Origin: Schistosoma mansoni
Lineage: Eukaryota > Platyhelminthes > Trematoda > Strigeidida > Schistosomatidae
Length of the DNA: 64,000 nt
Assembly (NCBI RefSeq): GCF_000237925.1
Contig: NC_031502.1
Coordinates: 31,029,229-31,093,228, forward strand
Direction of reading: 5' to 3'
The position numbers were made by a program, and so were the translations under genes. The notes beneath the pieces were generated by a model. The model did not search any database and was not told the DNA's origin. It worked only from the letters and a program-made list of their open reading frames with translations. Position 1 is the stretch's first letter. Every line of letters starts with the position of its first letter. Below are positions 1 through 12,606 of the stretch, piece after piece.

Positions 1-1090
1 TTCGTAAAATTTAATTGATTTTAAAATGACATTTATGTGTACAAAATCAGCTAAATTGTTTTACTTCATCTTATTGTTTATTATCAATAAAATTAGGTTA
101 AGTGTATTGACAAAGAGAAGAGGGTAAGTTAAATGACATTTAAAAAAATTCAGTATTTTGTTTACGATTTTCAGTTTCATTTAATAATGAAAATGAATTA
201 ACCCGTATATATACAAACTGTTGTAGGCATCTTATAAGACCCTTTCAACCCCGTAGGAAAATCCCATGGGTTTTCTTTTTTTGAAGTAGAGTCATGTTCG
301 ATCATCTTATATAAACAATGCATAATCTAAAAGAAAGAGTAACGTTTACCTAAAAGATATGTTGTTTATTTTGAAATATTTTTGAATGATGTTTTCACAT
401 AGTCGACTGAGGTATCAATAAGCTGTTTGATAGAAACTCGTCTACTGGAAGCATAAATTATAATTAAAGTCGTCAGGTTCTAACTACTTGTGTTTTTGGC
501 TGATCAAAACCTTTAAACCATGACATCTTTGTATTAGAAATTATTGATTGTTATTAATAGCTAATCGCCAACCGAAAATAAATCATTTTATTCTATACTT
601 TAATATCTAGAAAGTTATACACAAATGGGATCAGGTAAATTGTGCAAATCTACGAGCTTTTCATACAGATAACATTCTCTATTAGTCATTATGGCTATAT
701 CATCTTCCGAAAAAATTATTCATTTTTAAAACATAACTGCTTGACAGTTACCAATGTATTTAGCTAATAAGAATCATTTGACAAGTAATGTGTATGTCCA
801 TTTCAACTCAACTGTAAACATTACAGGTTCGTGGAAAAAGTTTACAACTAAACTCTTTGTGAGGAATTTAAAGCAACTACATATTTGTTTAAATTTAAAT
901 GTGTATAGTTCAAACATAAGACTCTCTACTGATTTCCAAATACATCCATAGCTAAAACAATATTTCAATACAGAACGAAGTTAAATATTTTTTATTATAC
1001 TCTAGTGAAAATAATTAATACAAAAGGATCTAGTAATATTCGTTTTACTGTATGCATTACCCAGTTTAATTGTCCATTGAAGATGATTAA
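1..1090. other. AT-rich, nothing identified
   Basis: No repeat family or exon-like frame recognised. Confidence 0.6.
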
Positions 1091-1096
1091 TTGATC

Positions 1097-1327
1097 AATA
1101 AAATCAATTCAAAAGAATTTTCTTTTCAACGAAATTAATTACTTAAGCTGTACATTTGTACTCATAGTAGCATGGTAATTATACATATGTCTATGGGAAG
1201 ATAGAAAAGATTGTGTCGTTAAATAACTCAGTACTCCACTAATCAAATGACGTTACGTAATAGTCAAGGGGTAAAGGATAAAAAATTTTTACTTCACTGA
1301 ATCCTCTTTATTTTTTATTCAATGACA
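1097..1327. mobile_element. Relative of the 12-kb foldback MITE, reduced
   Basis: It keeps acttaagctgtacatttgta, part of the loop (gttacgtaatagtcaagg) and a remnant of the right end (tgaatcctctttattttttat). Confidence 0.6.
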
Positions 1328-1544
1328 CAATGGGTTATTACAATTATCAAAATAATTTGTCAATATAGACCAGCTTGATCTTTATTAGCATCATTTCCGA
1401 AAATCAATAACATTATAAGACTGTAGAAAATTTAACAATCCAGTGATTCAAGCATAAACTCTGTTTATAAAAAAATACTCATTTTCCTATTTTGTTTTTC
1501 TTATTTCATATACATAATAACCAGTTTAATAATCTCGTAGATGC

Positions 1545-1700
1545 CGAAGAGTCTCAGACGGCCGTTCAGTGCTTCTAGGTGTTGAGGATGTTAAATCTCC
1601 AGAACTAAATGAGGGATGACTTATTTTTGTAATTTTATTTAGAAAATTTGAATTTCTTCGTTTTCGCGCCAAAAGCACTTTTTCCACTTGAATGTTGTAT
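1545..1700 (+). repeat. Short repeat ending in cgccaaaagcgc-like sequence
   Basis: A SINE scrap (gacggccgttcagtgcttct) precedes ttaaatctccagaact ... tttcttcgttttcgcgccaaaag, the latter shared with 41155-41290. Confidence 0.5.
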
Positions 1701-2000
1701 TTCCCATTTCGGAAAATCTTAAACGCTATTGATCCGCTGTACCTTTTAATACGCTATTTTGTAATGCTTTCCAAGGAAAATTTTATGTTGCACATATATA
1801 TATATATATGATTTCTTCCTGTTGCAATTGCTTGTGCCTCTGGCTGCTTACGGAATATATCTTCCCCACTTCTACCTTGGACTTATCACTCTAGTTGCTG
1901 GGTCTGGAACGCGTCAGTATAGATAGCTTATTGGTCTCTGGTCACATGTCTTTGTTCCATTCGCTGACTAAGTGAATTCGTAACCGCTTCACACATAACA

Positions 2001-2450
2001 CCAGGTTTTCCATAGTGGTTTAGCTTCAAGTAATTCATAATATCCACTAAACCCTCCTGATTATAAGCATAATGTGCTCACTAGTGACTAGCTTCAACAG
2101 GTATTTCCTGAAGTTCTAGTGAGAAACAGTGGCCAGTGGAGTTCAGCCGGGTCTTTTGTGAGAAAGTAACTCGCTGAAGACAATGATGAACGGTTCCTCA
2201 ATTTCGTGGATTAGTTGAAGTTAGACATTAACATCGTTAAAATACCGGCTCAGTGGTCTATCGATTAAGAGCTCGTTCGCGCAACTGATAGGTCCTAGGT
2301 TCGAATCTCGCGTGGCGGGATCGTGAATGCGCACTACCAAGGAGTCTCGTATTAGGACGAAACGGCCGTCCAGTACTTCCAGGTTTTCCATGGTGATCTA
2401 GATTCAATTCAATGATGAATTTAACTATAAAATCTCAAAATCACTTATTC
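2001..2450 (+). mobile_element. Hammerhead SINE: tail piece plus near-complete unit
   Basis: A 3' tail (caccaggttttccatagtgg ... ccctcctgatt) precedes a unit starting gctcactagtgactagcttc. The unit holds an A-box-like tcagtggtctatcgattaag, B box ggttcgaatctcgcg (about 2299-2313) and a decayed hammerhead. The tail-then-unit arrangement repeats that at 46249. Confidence 0.75.
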
Positions 2451-2935
2451 ACTGAACTTTTATTCTTTCGACAAAAAAAAATTCTTTGAATGAAATCTTT
2501 TTCGCAAATTATTAAACTTTTTATCCATAAAAATAATTATGAAATTAATCAAATTTAAAATTTATTATTACTAATGTTATTTGTAAACACAATTCATAAA
2601 TCATATTTCTTTGTTTATTTCCATTTTTTTTTTTTGGTAATTCAAATGTTTACTTAAACTTAAAAGATAAATTTTCAAAATTTCGTTATATCTGTCATTA
2701 GGCAACAAAAGTAAACAAACTAATTTTTCTATCAAACAGAAAAAAACATGTAAACATTTATTTGCCTTTTTTTCCGAATTGTCATATCGACAGTTTAAAA
2801 TGTGTTTACTTATGATTGAACTTGTTCTATTCAACATGTTATTGTGAAACAGATAAAAACATGGATTGTGATTAAGATACCACTTATTTAAATTACGAAT
2901 GATTAAATTGATTCAATATTTTAGTGAATTAAAAG

Positions 2936-3790
2936 ATTTTTAAAAGACTAATATATATGAACGAAGAATATTTTTTTCCATAAATTCTCCTCAGGTTCTA
3001 CAATCCATATACTCAAATTAATAATCCGAAAAAATGGCAAGGTTGAAAGTAAAGTATATCGTTTAAAGCACCTTTAAACACCTTGCCTAATGCTCTGAGG
3101 GAGAACGGTTACCCTAGAAAGTTTATAATTAAATATATGATCACGAAAGTGAATAGGCGGTAGCCGTCAGGATGAAGAAACCGGAGCTAAGTATACAGAA
3201 GAAATATCTCTAACCCTTGCTCCTCCCCTAGCCAACCACAAGGTCAATTAATCAATATTAATCTTAGCTATTGGGTGACCTAATTTCACTATTGTACTGG
3301 TCAAATGTGATTGTCTCTTATCTTTATTCGCAAATCTTTGTATTATTATTATTATTGTTATTATTATTATTATTGGTTAAACATCGTTAATAATCTCCCC
3401 CATACATGTTGCATTTACTTCACATTGATCAGTCCTTATGACATCTTACTAATTTTTCACACAATTTAATCTTCCACTTGATCGAATTGTAATTGCACGA
3501 TCATATCTCTCTCACCCTATCTGACCCATATTTATTCTGATCACAGATCTTAAATTCTCACTTAACATATATACAGATTCAAGTGTTAACATTCTATATG
3601 GTGTCATATCAACATTAACAATTTTATTCTATTTTGTTTGACATTCCTAAATTTACATGCTTTTGAACGATGTACTTTGCCTTTAACCTGGCCATTTTTT
3701 CGGATTATTGATTTGGATATATGAATTGTGGAACCTGAAAAAAATTTATGGAAAAGAATATTCTTCATCCAAATATTAGTTTTTTAATAT
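2936..3790. mobile_element. Foldback element with ~130-bp terminal inverted repeats
   Basis: The left arm (about 2936-3066, containing taataatccgaaaaaatggc) and right arm (about 3655-3790, containing gccattttttcggattatt) are complementary with some mismatches. The ~590-bp centre has no open frame. It is a non-autonomous DNA-transposon-like element of unknown family. Confidence 0.7.
3343..3374. repeat. (ATT)n microsatellite
   Basis: ATT repeats with one interruption. Other trinucleotide runs lie at 15635-15650, 24182-24196, 29677-29700, 31487-31512 and (GTT)n at 45693-45712. Confidence 0.9.
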
Positions 3791-3799
3791 AATGGGGAT

Positions 3800-4640
3800 C
3801 TTTAAACGATTAAAAGATGTTTAGCCAAATTCTTTAAATAGATAGTTATAATTCAAATTATTGTGAACTAATTGAAATGGTTCTTGTTTTAGTGCAAAAC
3901 TTGTATTATTTTTGAGGATATTATATCATTGAAGAGAATGTGTTCAACCACTATTTCATAATGAATACTTAAACAAATTAGGTTAGGAGAAAAATAGGCT
4001 AACTATATGATTTGAATCAATATCCTTGTGTTAACCGAGTTAGCATTCTACCACTTGTGTAACAAAACAGGTAGCTTGTAAGCAGTTAATTTAAATCCCT
4101 GATGATCACTTGCTATACGAATACAGCTAATAATTAACCGTCAAACGTGATAATTATCTTCAAAACTACAACTGAAAGACCTTTATCTTTGTTCAATAGT
4201 ATAATATATTAATGATAAACAGTAATAAATGTCATGAATGAATACCCTATCCCGAGAGCTTCAAATCTAATCAATCACAAATAAACGTACATTTTTATTT
4301 GAAATGTTAATTAGTGTTTAATGTGGCACAATAAAATAATTATTTGATCTCATAGAACATAGTATATATGCAAAAATCTTAAGAAATTGAATATTGAGAT
4401 AGATTTACAGTTTACCTTCATAATATAAGAATAAAGTTGAATCATCTCCACAGATTAACGTATACATTCTAAAACAGCTTCATAAATACAAATCCCGTTA
4501 ATTCAAAACACATTTAATGATTTTAAGTTTACTATATCATCTACATGATAGTGATATCATCTAAGAAATCGTTAATTATAAAAACCAGTCAGACAAAAAA
4601 ATGCACAACTGACCGAATGAAGTTGAGTTCATATTAAGTG
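3800..4640. other. AT-rich, nothing identified
   Basis: Between the foldback element and a solo LTR; no coding signal. Confidence 0.6.
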
Positions 4641-4647
4641 TATCTTA

Positions 4648-5161
4648 TGTTATATCGATTGCTTGAGTGCCCAGTTAATATGTGAACGTGTTGATTCTCA
4701 ACAACGAAAGAGCAGTGATTTATCGATCAGAGCTATGATACACAAAAGCCGTATGAGCAGTCTTGAGTACTTGTCAGACCTGCTATCTGCCTGGCCCAGC
4801 CAGTTAAGTCCAGAACACCAATAACAGCCTCTGCAATATGAATCTTTATTCTCAAACATACTGGGTTTTTATACCAAACAAACTGACTACATCGTAGAAT
4901 AAAATAGAAAATAACATTTGTACAAGATTTGGACAAATGTGGCTGTGAATAGGGGAAACAGTAATTAATGGACTAGGGATAACTCAAGAATGGTATATCG
5001 TATAATAATAGTTCATAGGTCAAAATAAAGCTTAGGATAAGGGGAACACGAATATGAATAGTTTAGTTACTTAACAATTATACAATAGGAAATATACATA
5101 TCATATTGGTCCATAAATAGTTCTCAAAGTTACCATTCATAAATCTCCACGGGATATAACA
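4648..5161 (-). mobile_element. Solo LTR, 514 bp
   Basis: TG...CA ends with perfect 5-bp repeats TCTTA (4643-4647, 5162-5166). It is the same family as 42363-42875 and 43646-44147. No internal retroviral-type region adjoins it. Confidence 0.82.
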
Positions 5162-5169
5162 TCTTAGTT

Positions 5170-6880
5170 CAAGGGGAAGTTCTTTATATCTCACACTATG
5201 AGATTATAGAATGCTCAGCATTTATTGAAGGTATCCTATTACACGAATTAGATATATTTATACCTAATATATATTATATTATAAGCTTAGAATTTCATGA
5301 AAAAAATGTTACCCACGTTTTAATGATAAAATATATTCAAAAGTATAATTTGTTTCATTTTAGTTTTGTCTATTATGTCCTAACAAGCTTGACAAATGTC
5401 AAAACATAATTCTCTTCTTTGAATAATCAATAACCTCCAGAAGCAAACATACAAATTATGAGAGTTATCATACATATATCTTTTAATTAATAAAGTTAGT
5501 TTTCTCTAACAATACAAATGTAAAAATAACATACATGTTACTCTGATGAAATATGATAATCAATGAATGCTTCTTTTAGATGATCATTATTTAACACTGA
5601 TATCTATTGCATCATTGTTGTATCATTAGTTTCTTAGGATGTATAAACTGTTAATAAAGGAAAATTTAGTACGCAGGATACGATATCATATTTTTAGTCG
5701 AATTCATTAGTTCCTTCTTTCTCCAATATTATTTTCCCAAAATAATTTAGATTACGGACTGACATTGGCTAAGTAATCATTGAAAGCTTGGAAGCACTGG
5801 ACAGTTCATTGTCTGAACACTGAAAAGTATATCTGTAAGTACACAGACACTCATAGAGATCAAATCTAAGTTTTTTGGATCCTGCATCGAGAATATAAAA
5901 TTTAATCCCTCTTGTGCAAACATATGTCTTAATTCAATTAGTTTGTAACGTCGCGCTATCATTTATTTGATTCATTAGCTAACTATCTCACATCCAGTAT
6001 TGATTTACTTAAATTTTTAGGGCTTTCCACTAAGATCAATCTGCAGTACAAACTTTAAAAATTCTAAATTCTCCACAAATTGGTGCAGCAGTTTATTTAC
6101 CAAACCAATAGACTAGCTATAATTATAGTAGACATTTTATGAGCTACCCTCATTAAAGCTTTATTTGAAACTATCAGCAAACAAGTTATTATCATATTGA
6201 AATTAAGCAGAAATAAGCGTTAGGATAAAACGTCATAGAAATATCTAAATCTATTTATCCTACTAACAAAACTTGTAGCAATAAAATAACAAATTTTTCT
6301 CAGTAACTGCTGAATAGTAACTAAGTTGATGCTAATATATTAGCTTTACTTAGATGAAATCAGCGGTTGAATTACACATAAGACATTGGATATAATGAGT
6401 TGAAATCTCATGGGAAGTAAAATTTTTTCCACAATCGATTCTGCTGATGAGTATTAGTGAGAACCAATTCTTGGATCATGATTTCCTTAACTTCTGTCCA
6501 TAACCACTTCACATTCAAAGTAGTCCTTGAAATGTGAAGCGATTAAACAAATAATAAAAGTTAATGTTTTAATGAAAAGTGATTTTTTTATATCTGTCTC
6601 AAAATGCAATAAATACTGTATACACAGGAGTATGTGTGTCTTAAACTAATCACCTACTGAGTAAGAATAGATGTCATCTATTTTTAGGGACTGAATAAAT
6701 TCTATCGCATAACCTTTTATTCTGTTCTCCAAAAGACTAAGTATTCAAGTAATTTAAGAGTTTCCAACTTTCAAGCACAACTACATGTACCAAGGCTTTT
6801 TTTCAATTAACTATGAATGGAAAGTTTTCGGGGAGTGATACCAATCTTTAGATCTCAACCTACGTCATACCGTTTTTAGT
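5170..6880. other. AT-rich, no supported gene
   Basis: A 61-codon minus-strand frame at 5777-5962 (containing FSMQDPKNLDL) overlaps a SINE-like scrap near 5787-5805; I could not support it as an exon. Confidence 0.5.
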
Positions 6881-6895
6881 TACATAATTTTAATT

Positions 6896-7323
6896 TTCAT
6901 AGTGGAAAGAATCATTCAATTGAAGCTAGACCACACTGGAAAACCTTCAAGCACTGGAAAACCATCTCGTCCTATTGTGGGACTCCTCAGAAGTGCGCAT
7001 CCACGACCTCACCCCGCGAGATTCGAACCCAGGACCTACCAGTCTCGCGATGGAGCATTTAACCGATAGACCACTGAGCCGGCATCGATGGTGTTTATGT
7101 CTAACTCCAACCAATCCATGAAGTTGAGCGACCGTTCACCAATTGTCTTCAATGAGTTGATAACTCATAACAGGTCAAGGATGTGCACTGCTGAGGAGTC
7201 CCACAATAGGACGAAACGGCTGTCCAGTGCTTCAAGGTATTCCCCGGTGGTTTAGCTTCAATTGACTCATGCTTTCAACTATGAAAATACTAAATCTCCA
7301 CAAAACCCCTTCTGATGATCATA
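6896..7323 (+). mobile_element. Hammerhead tRNA-like SINE, both arms kept, 12-bp TSD
   Basis: The 5' part is inverted relative to the 3' part: complementary arm, then tRNA-like A/B-box sequence on the minus strand, then a plus-strand arm with a hammerhead, ending cacaaaaccccttctga. Direct repeats ATAATTTTAATT flank it (6884-6895 and 7324-7335). The tRNA-like sequence reads gattcgaacccagga, the complement of a B box. This is among the best preserved copies. Confidence 0.82.
7185..7230 (+). ncRNA. Intact-core type-I hammerhead ribozyme in the SINE
   Basis: Stem I GCACTG (7185-7190) pairs with CAGTGC (7225-7230). The core CTGAGGA is at 7191-7197, stem II is GTCC/GGAC with loop CACAATA, then GAA and a very short stem III (ACG-GC-TGT). 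The predicted cleavage is after C7224. All standard core positions (C3 U4 G5 A6 N7 G8 A9; G12 A13 A14; H17) are satisfied. Confidence 0.8.
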
Positions 7324-7339
7324 ATAATTTTAATTACCA

Positions 7340-8470
7340 AATATATTTCTTTCATAAAAGTATTCACGAACCTAAATTACTTATTAAGGAAATAAAAAAA
7401 TTACTTGATAATTCTCAATATGGTTTAATTTTTATGTTAAACAAGTCGTTTCCCTCTACAAATAAGTCAATTTTTCCCCATATTCGTTGACTTTTTAAGA
7501 TTTTTTTTCTTTAATTTCAACAAATGTTTCATCTTGTCACGTAACATTTGAAACATTATTTTATCATTTACAATTTAAACGTTTCCGCGTTTTTTTTAAA
7601 ATTTTGATAAACTGGATTAGTTTCATTAATTAAAAAATGTTTATTTTAAAACGTAGATGATAATTTTAAAAATATGTTTTATAATGTGTATAATGTTCAA
7701 AGTACACTAGAGTGAATAGGTGATGAGTTTCCTGAAGCTTATTCCACAGATTTTTTTATCTTACGTTATAGATAAATAGGTTTTAAAGATATTTTTGGGA
7801 ATTAGTTTAATTTGTTAATGATATTCATAAATGATTTTCATCATCTGGAGTACTACTGAACAACTATTTCAAACAAGTATTTGAATTCACAGGTATGTGT
7901 CCACATAATTTAGTTATAAAGTGGCTGGTTACCGTTTAAGGTTTTCCTCTAGAACGTCAAAAAACCCACTTCCTGGCAATTCATTGGTCAACACACAATT
8001 ATATTGTACTTGAGACATTTTGAGCGAGCCAAGAATTATGGTTTTCAGTCGCTGTAGATATCAAGGGTGCACACTCCTGAGAGTCTTAAGAATAAGTAGG
8101 ATGAAACAAGTATCCAGTTTTTGGGCCAGGTGGATCTAGAAATGATAGATGACTGTGTATCGATGCTAAATTAATGTCAACCACTGGGTAAGAAATGATA
8201 ATTAAAGTACACTACTGTATCAAGCTGACTATATATTTAGTCAGGATCATAACCCACATGTTCCTGGTATACATCCACCGATATCTGTACATTTTTCTTT
8301 TAGTTTTTTGTAACCACAACTCCTTATTCTTCACCCAGTTTTCTTACTTGTAAAACGTGTTGACTAGTGTATACGAAATGTGTACATTTGTATTTGAGTT
8401 GGATAGATGTAAAACGTAACATCAATGTCCTCTACTTTCAATGAAATCTTAAAATCACTAATCTACTTCT
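7340..8470. other. AT-rich, no supported gene
   Basis: A short open stretch at 7316-7490 is AT-driven. Near 8080-8130 there is a faint SINE-like ccagttttt/aggatgaaac remnant. Confidence 0.5.
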
Positions 8471-8474
8471 ATAA

Positions 8475-9490
8475 AGTTGAAATCAAGAGTCAATTGAAGC
8501 TAGACCATCATGGAAAACCTGGAAGCACTGGACGGCCGTTTCGTCTGTTGTGAGATAGTAACTCACTGTAGACATTGGTGAATGGTTGCTCAATTTTGTG
8601 CATTATTTGAAGTTAGACATTAACACCGTTGGATGCCGGCTCAGTAGTCTAGTGGTCAAGCACTCGCGCTAGACTACCATGGAAAACCTGGAATCACTGG
8701 ACGGCCGTTTCGCCCTATTGTGGGACCCCTCAGCAGCGCGCATCCACAATCCCGCATCGCGAGATTCGAACCCAGGACCTATCAGACTTGCGCGTGAGCG
8801 TGTAGTATCAGTTTACATGTTAAGCCCATATACTTTATTCTAGCTTCTGGCCAAGCCAATCCGCCTGTCCATTATGAGTCATATTTTGATCTGGTTAATT
8901 ATTCGCTTATTAACCTTGACTACTTTTTTATATGAGCATATGTGTATGCACAATTCGTATCTTATTCATCATATGTCTGTCATTCACTTTTGTCTGCTAT
9001 AAATGTTGATTAACGCTTGCTTAAAATGAGTTGGCTTCTCCGCCATCTCCAATACGCATTATTTTCCCTTCGCTCTCGAGTTGGTTTACCAGCCATCTCC
9101 ACTACGTGTCATCTTTCTGATATTATGCACCGTTATAATTGGTATTATAACGGTTATCGAGGTGAACTATTAAAGAAGCACGGCACTACAGAATTGGATG
9201 TCTCACCGAACGAACACGGACCAGAATTGATAACCTCTACGTACGAACTCACTACAAGCGCTTAACATCTAGAACCACTGAGCCGGTATCCAACAGTGTT
9301 AATGTCCAGTTTCAACTAATCCACGAGATTGAGCAAATATTCACCAATGTTTTCAGTGAGTTGATACCTCCCAACAGACGAAACGACCATCCAGTGCTTC
9401 CAGATTTTCCTGGGTGGTCTAGGTCCAATTGACTAATGCCTTCAACTATGAAAATACTGAAATCTCCATGAAAACCCCTTCTGATATATA
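8475..9490. mobile_element. Two hammerhead SINE copies, one split by a solo LTR
   Basis: A plus-strand copy (about 8475-8670) breaks off at cactcgcg, where a second copy in the opposite reading begins (gctagactaccatggaaaac). The second copy is interrupted at 8801 by a solo LTR, resumes at 9257 and ends cccttctgat near 9485. Confidence 0.75.
8801..9256 (+). mobile_element. Solo LTR, 456 bp, inside a SINE copy
   Basis: TG...CA ends, a TATAAAT box near 9000, and AGCG on both sides (8797-8800, 9257-9260). It is probably of Ty3/Gypsy type from the short target duplication. It is a fossil without internal part; the small open frame at 9017-9265 is LTR sequence, not a gene. Confidence 0.75.
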
Positions 9491-9494
9491 TTTA

Positions 9495-10075
9495 TTTATA
9501 TAATCAAATAATCCTTTAAAATGAGTAATAAATTATAATAATTACTTCAATACCAATTATTAAATAACTAATAAAATTTTCTATAAATTAATAAATTATA
9601 AATTGTGATCAAATTACAAAAAAAAATTATGATAAAGATTCAAACTTTTCATTCAGAGAACAAATATGAAACGATTATTTTATTTTTTAAAACCAAAAAA
9701 AGAAAAAAAGAAAAAGAAAATAATTTTCAAAAAAAATTAGATTAAATTATTCTCAAATTTCTTTATATTCATTTTATTTTTCTATCAATTTTAATAAATG
9801 TTCAAATAATAAACATATTTTATTATAAATTAAATTTTTTGATTATTTATTCATTTATAATATTTAAATAATTTTATAACTAACTGATTTCAGTATTATG
9901 ATGTTTTGAAGAAAAAAAAACATTAACGATATTTCTTTTTCTTTTTATTTTTTCTTCTTTTTTTTTAAATGAACAATATTTTTGTTTCAAGACTAAAAAT
10001 GAGTGTGTTGTTAAAAGTTTCATTTTGATAGAATATTTTAATTTTTTATTTGACAGTAAAAATAACAAAGTGGTA
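9495..10075. other. Very AT-rich, homopolymer runs
   Basis: Many A and T runs; no exon or repeat family. Confidence 0.6.
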
Positions 10076-10082
10076 AATTGAA

Positions 10083-10316
10083 TTCATTTGATATTGTTTA
10101 TTTGAATCTTTCCATTGATGTTTTGGACTGCAATTGATCAGTCTCTTATTGACCATATGTGCATACTGTGCGTATTGCTTCGATATAGCGTTAATTCACA
10201 AGCATTATAAGCAAAGATGGATAGTGGCTAACAATAGAATCTAGCTGACGAGTCCCAAATAGGACGAAACGCGCATCCTGGATTCCACTGCTAGCCACTA
10301 TCCATCTTTGTTTAAA
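10083..10316 (+). mobile_element. Sm-alpha-type hammerhead repeat
   Basis: The left part is the complement of the Sm-alpha tail (gtattgcttcgatatagcg); then comes the ribozyme and the shared tagccactatccatctttg. Sm-alpha is the known schistosome SINE-like satellite carrying a hammerhead. The inverted left arm mirrors the arrangement of the other SINE. Confidence 0.85.
10237..10285 (+). ncRNA. Sm-alpha hammerhead ribozyme
   Basis: Stem I GAATCTAG (10237-10244) pairs with CTGGATTC (10278-10285). The core CTGACGA is at 10245-10251, stem II is GTCC/GGAC, then GAA and a short stem III with one mismatch (ACG-CG-CAT). Cleavage is expected after C10277. Confidence 0.85.
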
Positions 10317-10325
10317 ATGATAAAT

Positions 10326-10590
10326 TGTTTCGATAGTGAAATAAAAAGACGAAGATTATCAGAACTATGGTATGATATATTAACGCAATACATTTTGAAC
10401 AATCTGATTACATGTAATATACTTGTCAAGAACATTTATGTATGAAAAATAAAATGTCAACTAGACTGGAAACGGGGTAAATAAGAGGAGATAAGGATAA
10501 TTATAATAATAAAATTAACGTGAAAACAATTTGAAACATAATCACTCTGGATAATAAGCTAATATTACCAGGATAGGTTTAAGGTGAGAA
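10326..10590. mobile_element. Single arm of the 12.6-kb palindrome family
   Basis: Matches the left arm of the 12607-13095 palindrome throughout (gaagattatcagaactatgg ... ttaaggtgagaac). It adjoins an Sm-alpha copy. Confidence 0.75.
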
Positions 10591-10965
10591 CAAACTGTAT
10601 ATATAAGAATTTACGTTCTACTAAGTTACAATTGAATTTTTCAAATCTCATGCGACTGTCGAAATCATACATAGATAATTGACAAGATAAACGGTAAATT
10701 GTTTGTTTTTTCTTTCATCGAATTTATTAATATACTACTAGTGTATTTGAAAGGGATTTTTATTAATTTGAATAGATAATTCTGAGGAGATTTTATACGA
10801 ATACGATATTTTTTTAGTTTAAATAGTTATAATTTGGACTTCATGAAAACAGGGTACTAACTGGTGTTGGTACACTAGAACTCATTCAAAATAAGATCCC
10901 AGTAGTTTCGCAGTCCATTTATCCTTACTTTCATTAACTTAAACTTTGGTAATACGCTAGATCAT

Positions 10966-11253
10966 GATGAGACTATAATTTATCGGTGACTTTTGAGCGA
11001 CGCTAAAATGACTTTGGAATGTCTGCTGACTTACTAGGGTCAAACGAGGGTTTTATATCAGTGTGAGAAAATAGAATCAGGTTTTACAGTTGGACGTTAG
11101 GGTTACAAATTAGATTTAATGTTTTCATTACGAACTGACATCAGCTATAATGCTAACGTGATACTTAGTGAAATGAGTGAATGAATTTCGCGCCAAGATT
11201 CAAGATCTATCGTCTTAAATTTAATTGGTTCGTCCATAAATTATAGTCTCGCC
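10966..11253. mobile_element. MITE, 288 bp, GGCGAGACTATAATTTATGGACGA-type ends
   Basis: The ends are inverted repeats of about 24 bp. The centre holds ggttttacagttggacgttag and cgaactgacatcagctataa, shared with the copies at 25539 and 50723. No coding capacity. Confidence 0.75.
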
Positions 11254-11259
11254 GTAAGA

Positions 11260-12040
11260 CCATTAATCAACTATAAAACACTTATTATACTTTAAATAAA
11301 AAGCCATGAGTTACATTATATTCGTAAAAGCTTTACAAGTCAACTGGCAATCTGGTAGGAAGAATAATAAACAACACATGAAATATTTAATCGAACATCT
11401 GAATGTCTGAAAGATGGACTACTGAGGTGAAGTACATTTGAAATTAAGATAATTTTTCATATGATAAAAATCTTAAGAAATGATTCATAAACATGAACTG
11501 GCAATATCCAGTTGGTTGGTATTCTATCCTCAACAAAAAGTGCACTTTTTTAAAAAAAGTGAATAAAACTTTTGAAGTGTTTAAATTAAAGCTTTCCTAT
11601 GGTTTTCCAGTTTTGTTATGATGGTTTACTTGACATTATTAGAACTAAATAAACTACGATTGCGTCATTTGGAACTATTTTCTTCTTGATACCGTCTATT
11701 GAAACTAATCATTATGACTAAAATTGAAAATCTAACTTCTTGATTCATATAAAAATTTATCATGATTGAATTCTTTTAAGAGTTTCTAGAAAAAAACCTT
11801 CAATAAAATTCCTTGAATGATTTAATATTCCTTAATCATTGAAAGGAACTTTTTAATTTTGATAAAAGCCAATCTTTAAATAAACCAAAAACTTCAATTT
11901 TATTCGTTTCGTGTATAACCTCTTGTCAATTATATCTATATATATATATATATATATTCAATAGAAGTAATCACAATGCTTTGTATGATTTAAAAGCAAT
12001 GAATCAAGTTCTTCAGATAATTAAAATAACTTATAGTGTC
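11260..12040. other. AT-rich, nothing identified
   Basis: Apart from the TA microsatellite at 11934-11959 nothing was recognised. Confidence 0.6.
11934..11959. repeat. (TA)n microsatellite
   Basis: Alternating TA run. Smaller ones lie at 1795-1808 and 29505-29520. Confidence 0.9.
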
Positions 12041-12044
12041 ATTG

Positions 12045-12440
12045 AATAAGAAAAGGAGAATTCCGCGAAAAAAATTTTCTTTTCCACGAAATCATTTACT
12101 TAAGCTGTACATCCGTATATAAAGTTATATGGAAAATATATGCCTACAGGAGGCTAGGAAAGATTGTATTATAAATTGATTCGACAATAAATAACAACTG
12201 AGGTTACGTACTAATCAACAGGTAAGTAAAAAAACAAGTTATGGGTCAGACAATAGTCCGATTAACAGATATGAAGAAAAGCGACAATCACAGAGGTCAT
12301 AATAATAGACTGAATAATAATCTTTCCTAGCCTCCTGTACACATATATTCGCTATATAACTATATATACGAATGTACAGTTTAAGTAAATGATTTCGTCG
12401 AAAAGAAAAATTTCCTTCGCTGAATTCTCTTTTTCTGAAT
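12045..12440. mobile_element. Foldback MITE, ~125-bp arms
   Basis: Arms about 12045-12172 and 12321-12440 share aatcatttacttaagctgta and caggaggctaggaaagatt in inverted orientation around a ~150-bp loop. A related, partly deleted copy lies at 1097-1327. Confidence 0.8.
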
Positions 12441-12606
12441 TAAGTTCCATTAACGTTTCATTCTGACTAGAAATTAATTTTTATTCTTATTAAATAATAT
12501 AAATTCATTCCCTACTTTTTGATCATCCAAACTTTTGTTCAATTTAGTGAAATATTTTTTTATTATTCAGTAATCGATTCTAGATTTAAAGTAATTAGTC
12601 CCTTTG

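Noticed and set aside
2299-2313. tRNA genes from B-box-like ggttcgaatc sequences in many places
   Set aside because: They sit in SINE copies without a cloverleaf, anticodon arm or Pol III terminator at the right distance.
4733-4936. 67-codon minus-strand frame, and the similar frames at 43665-43913
   Set aside because: They are LTR sequence of one family, not host genes.
9017-9265. 82-codon open frame
   Set aside because: Lies almost wholly within the solo LTR at 8801-9256 and runs into SINE sequence.
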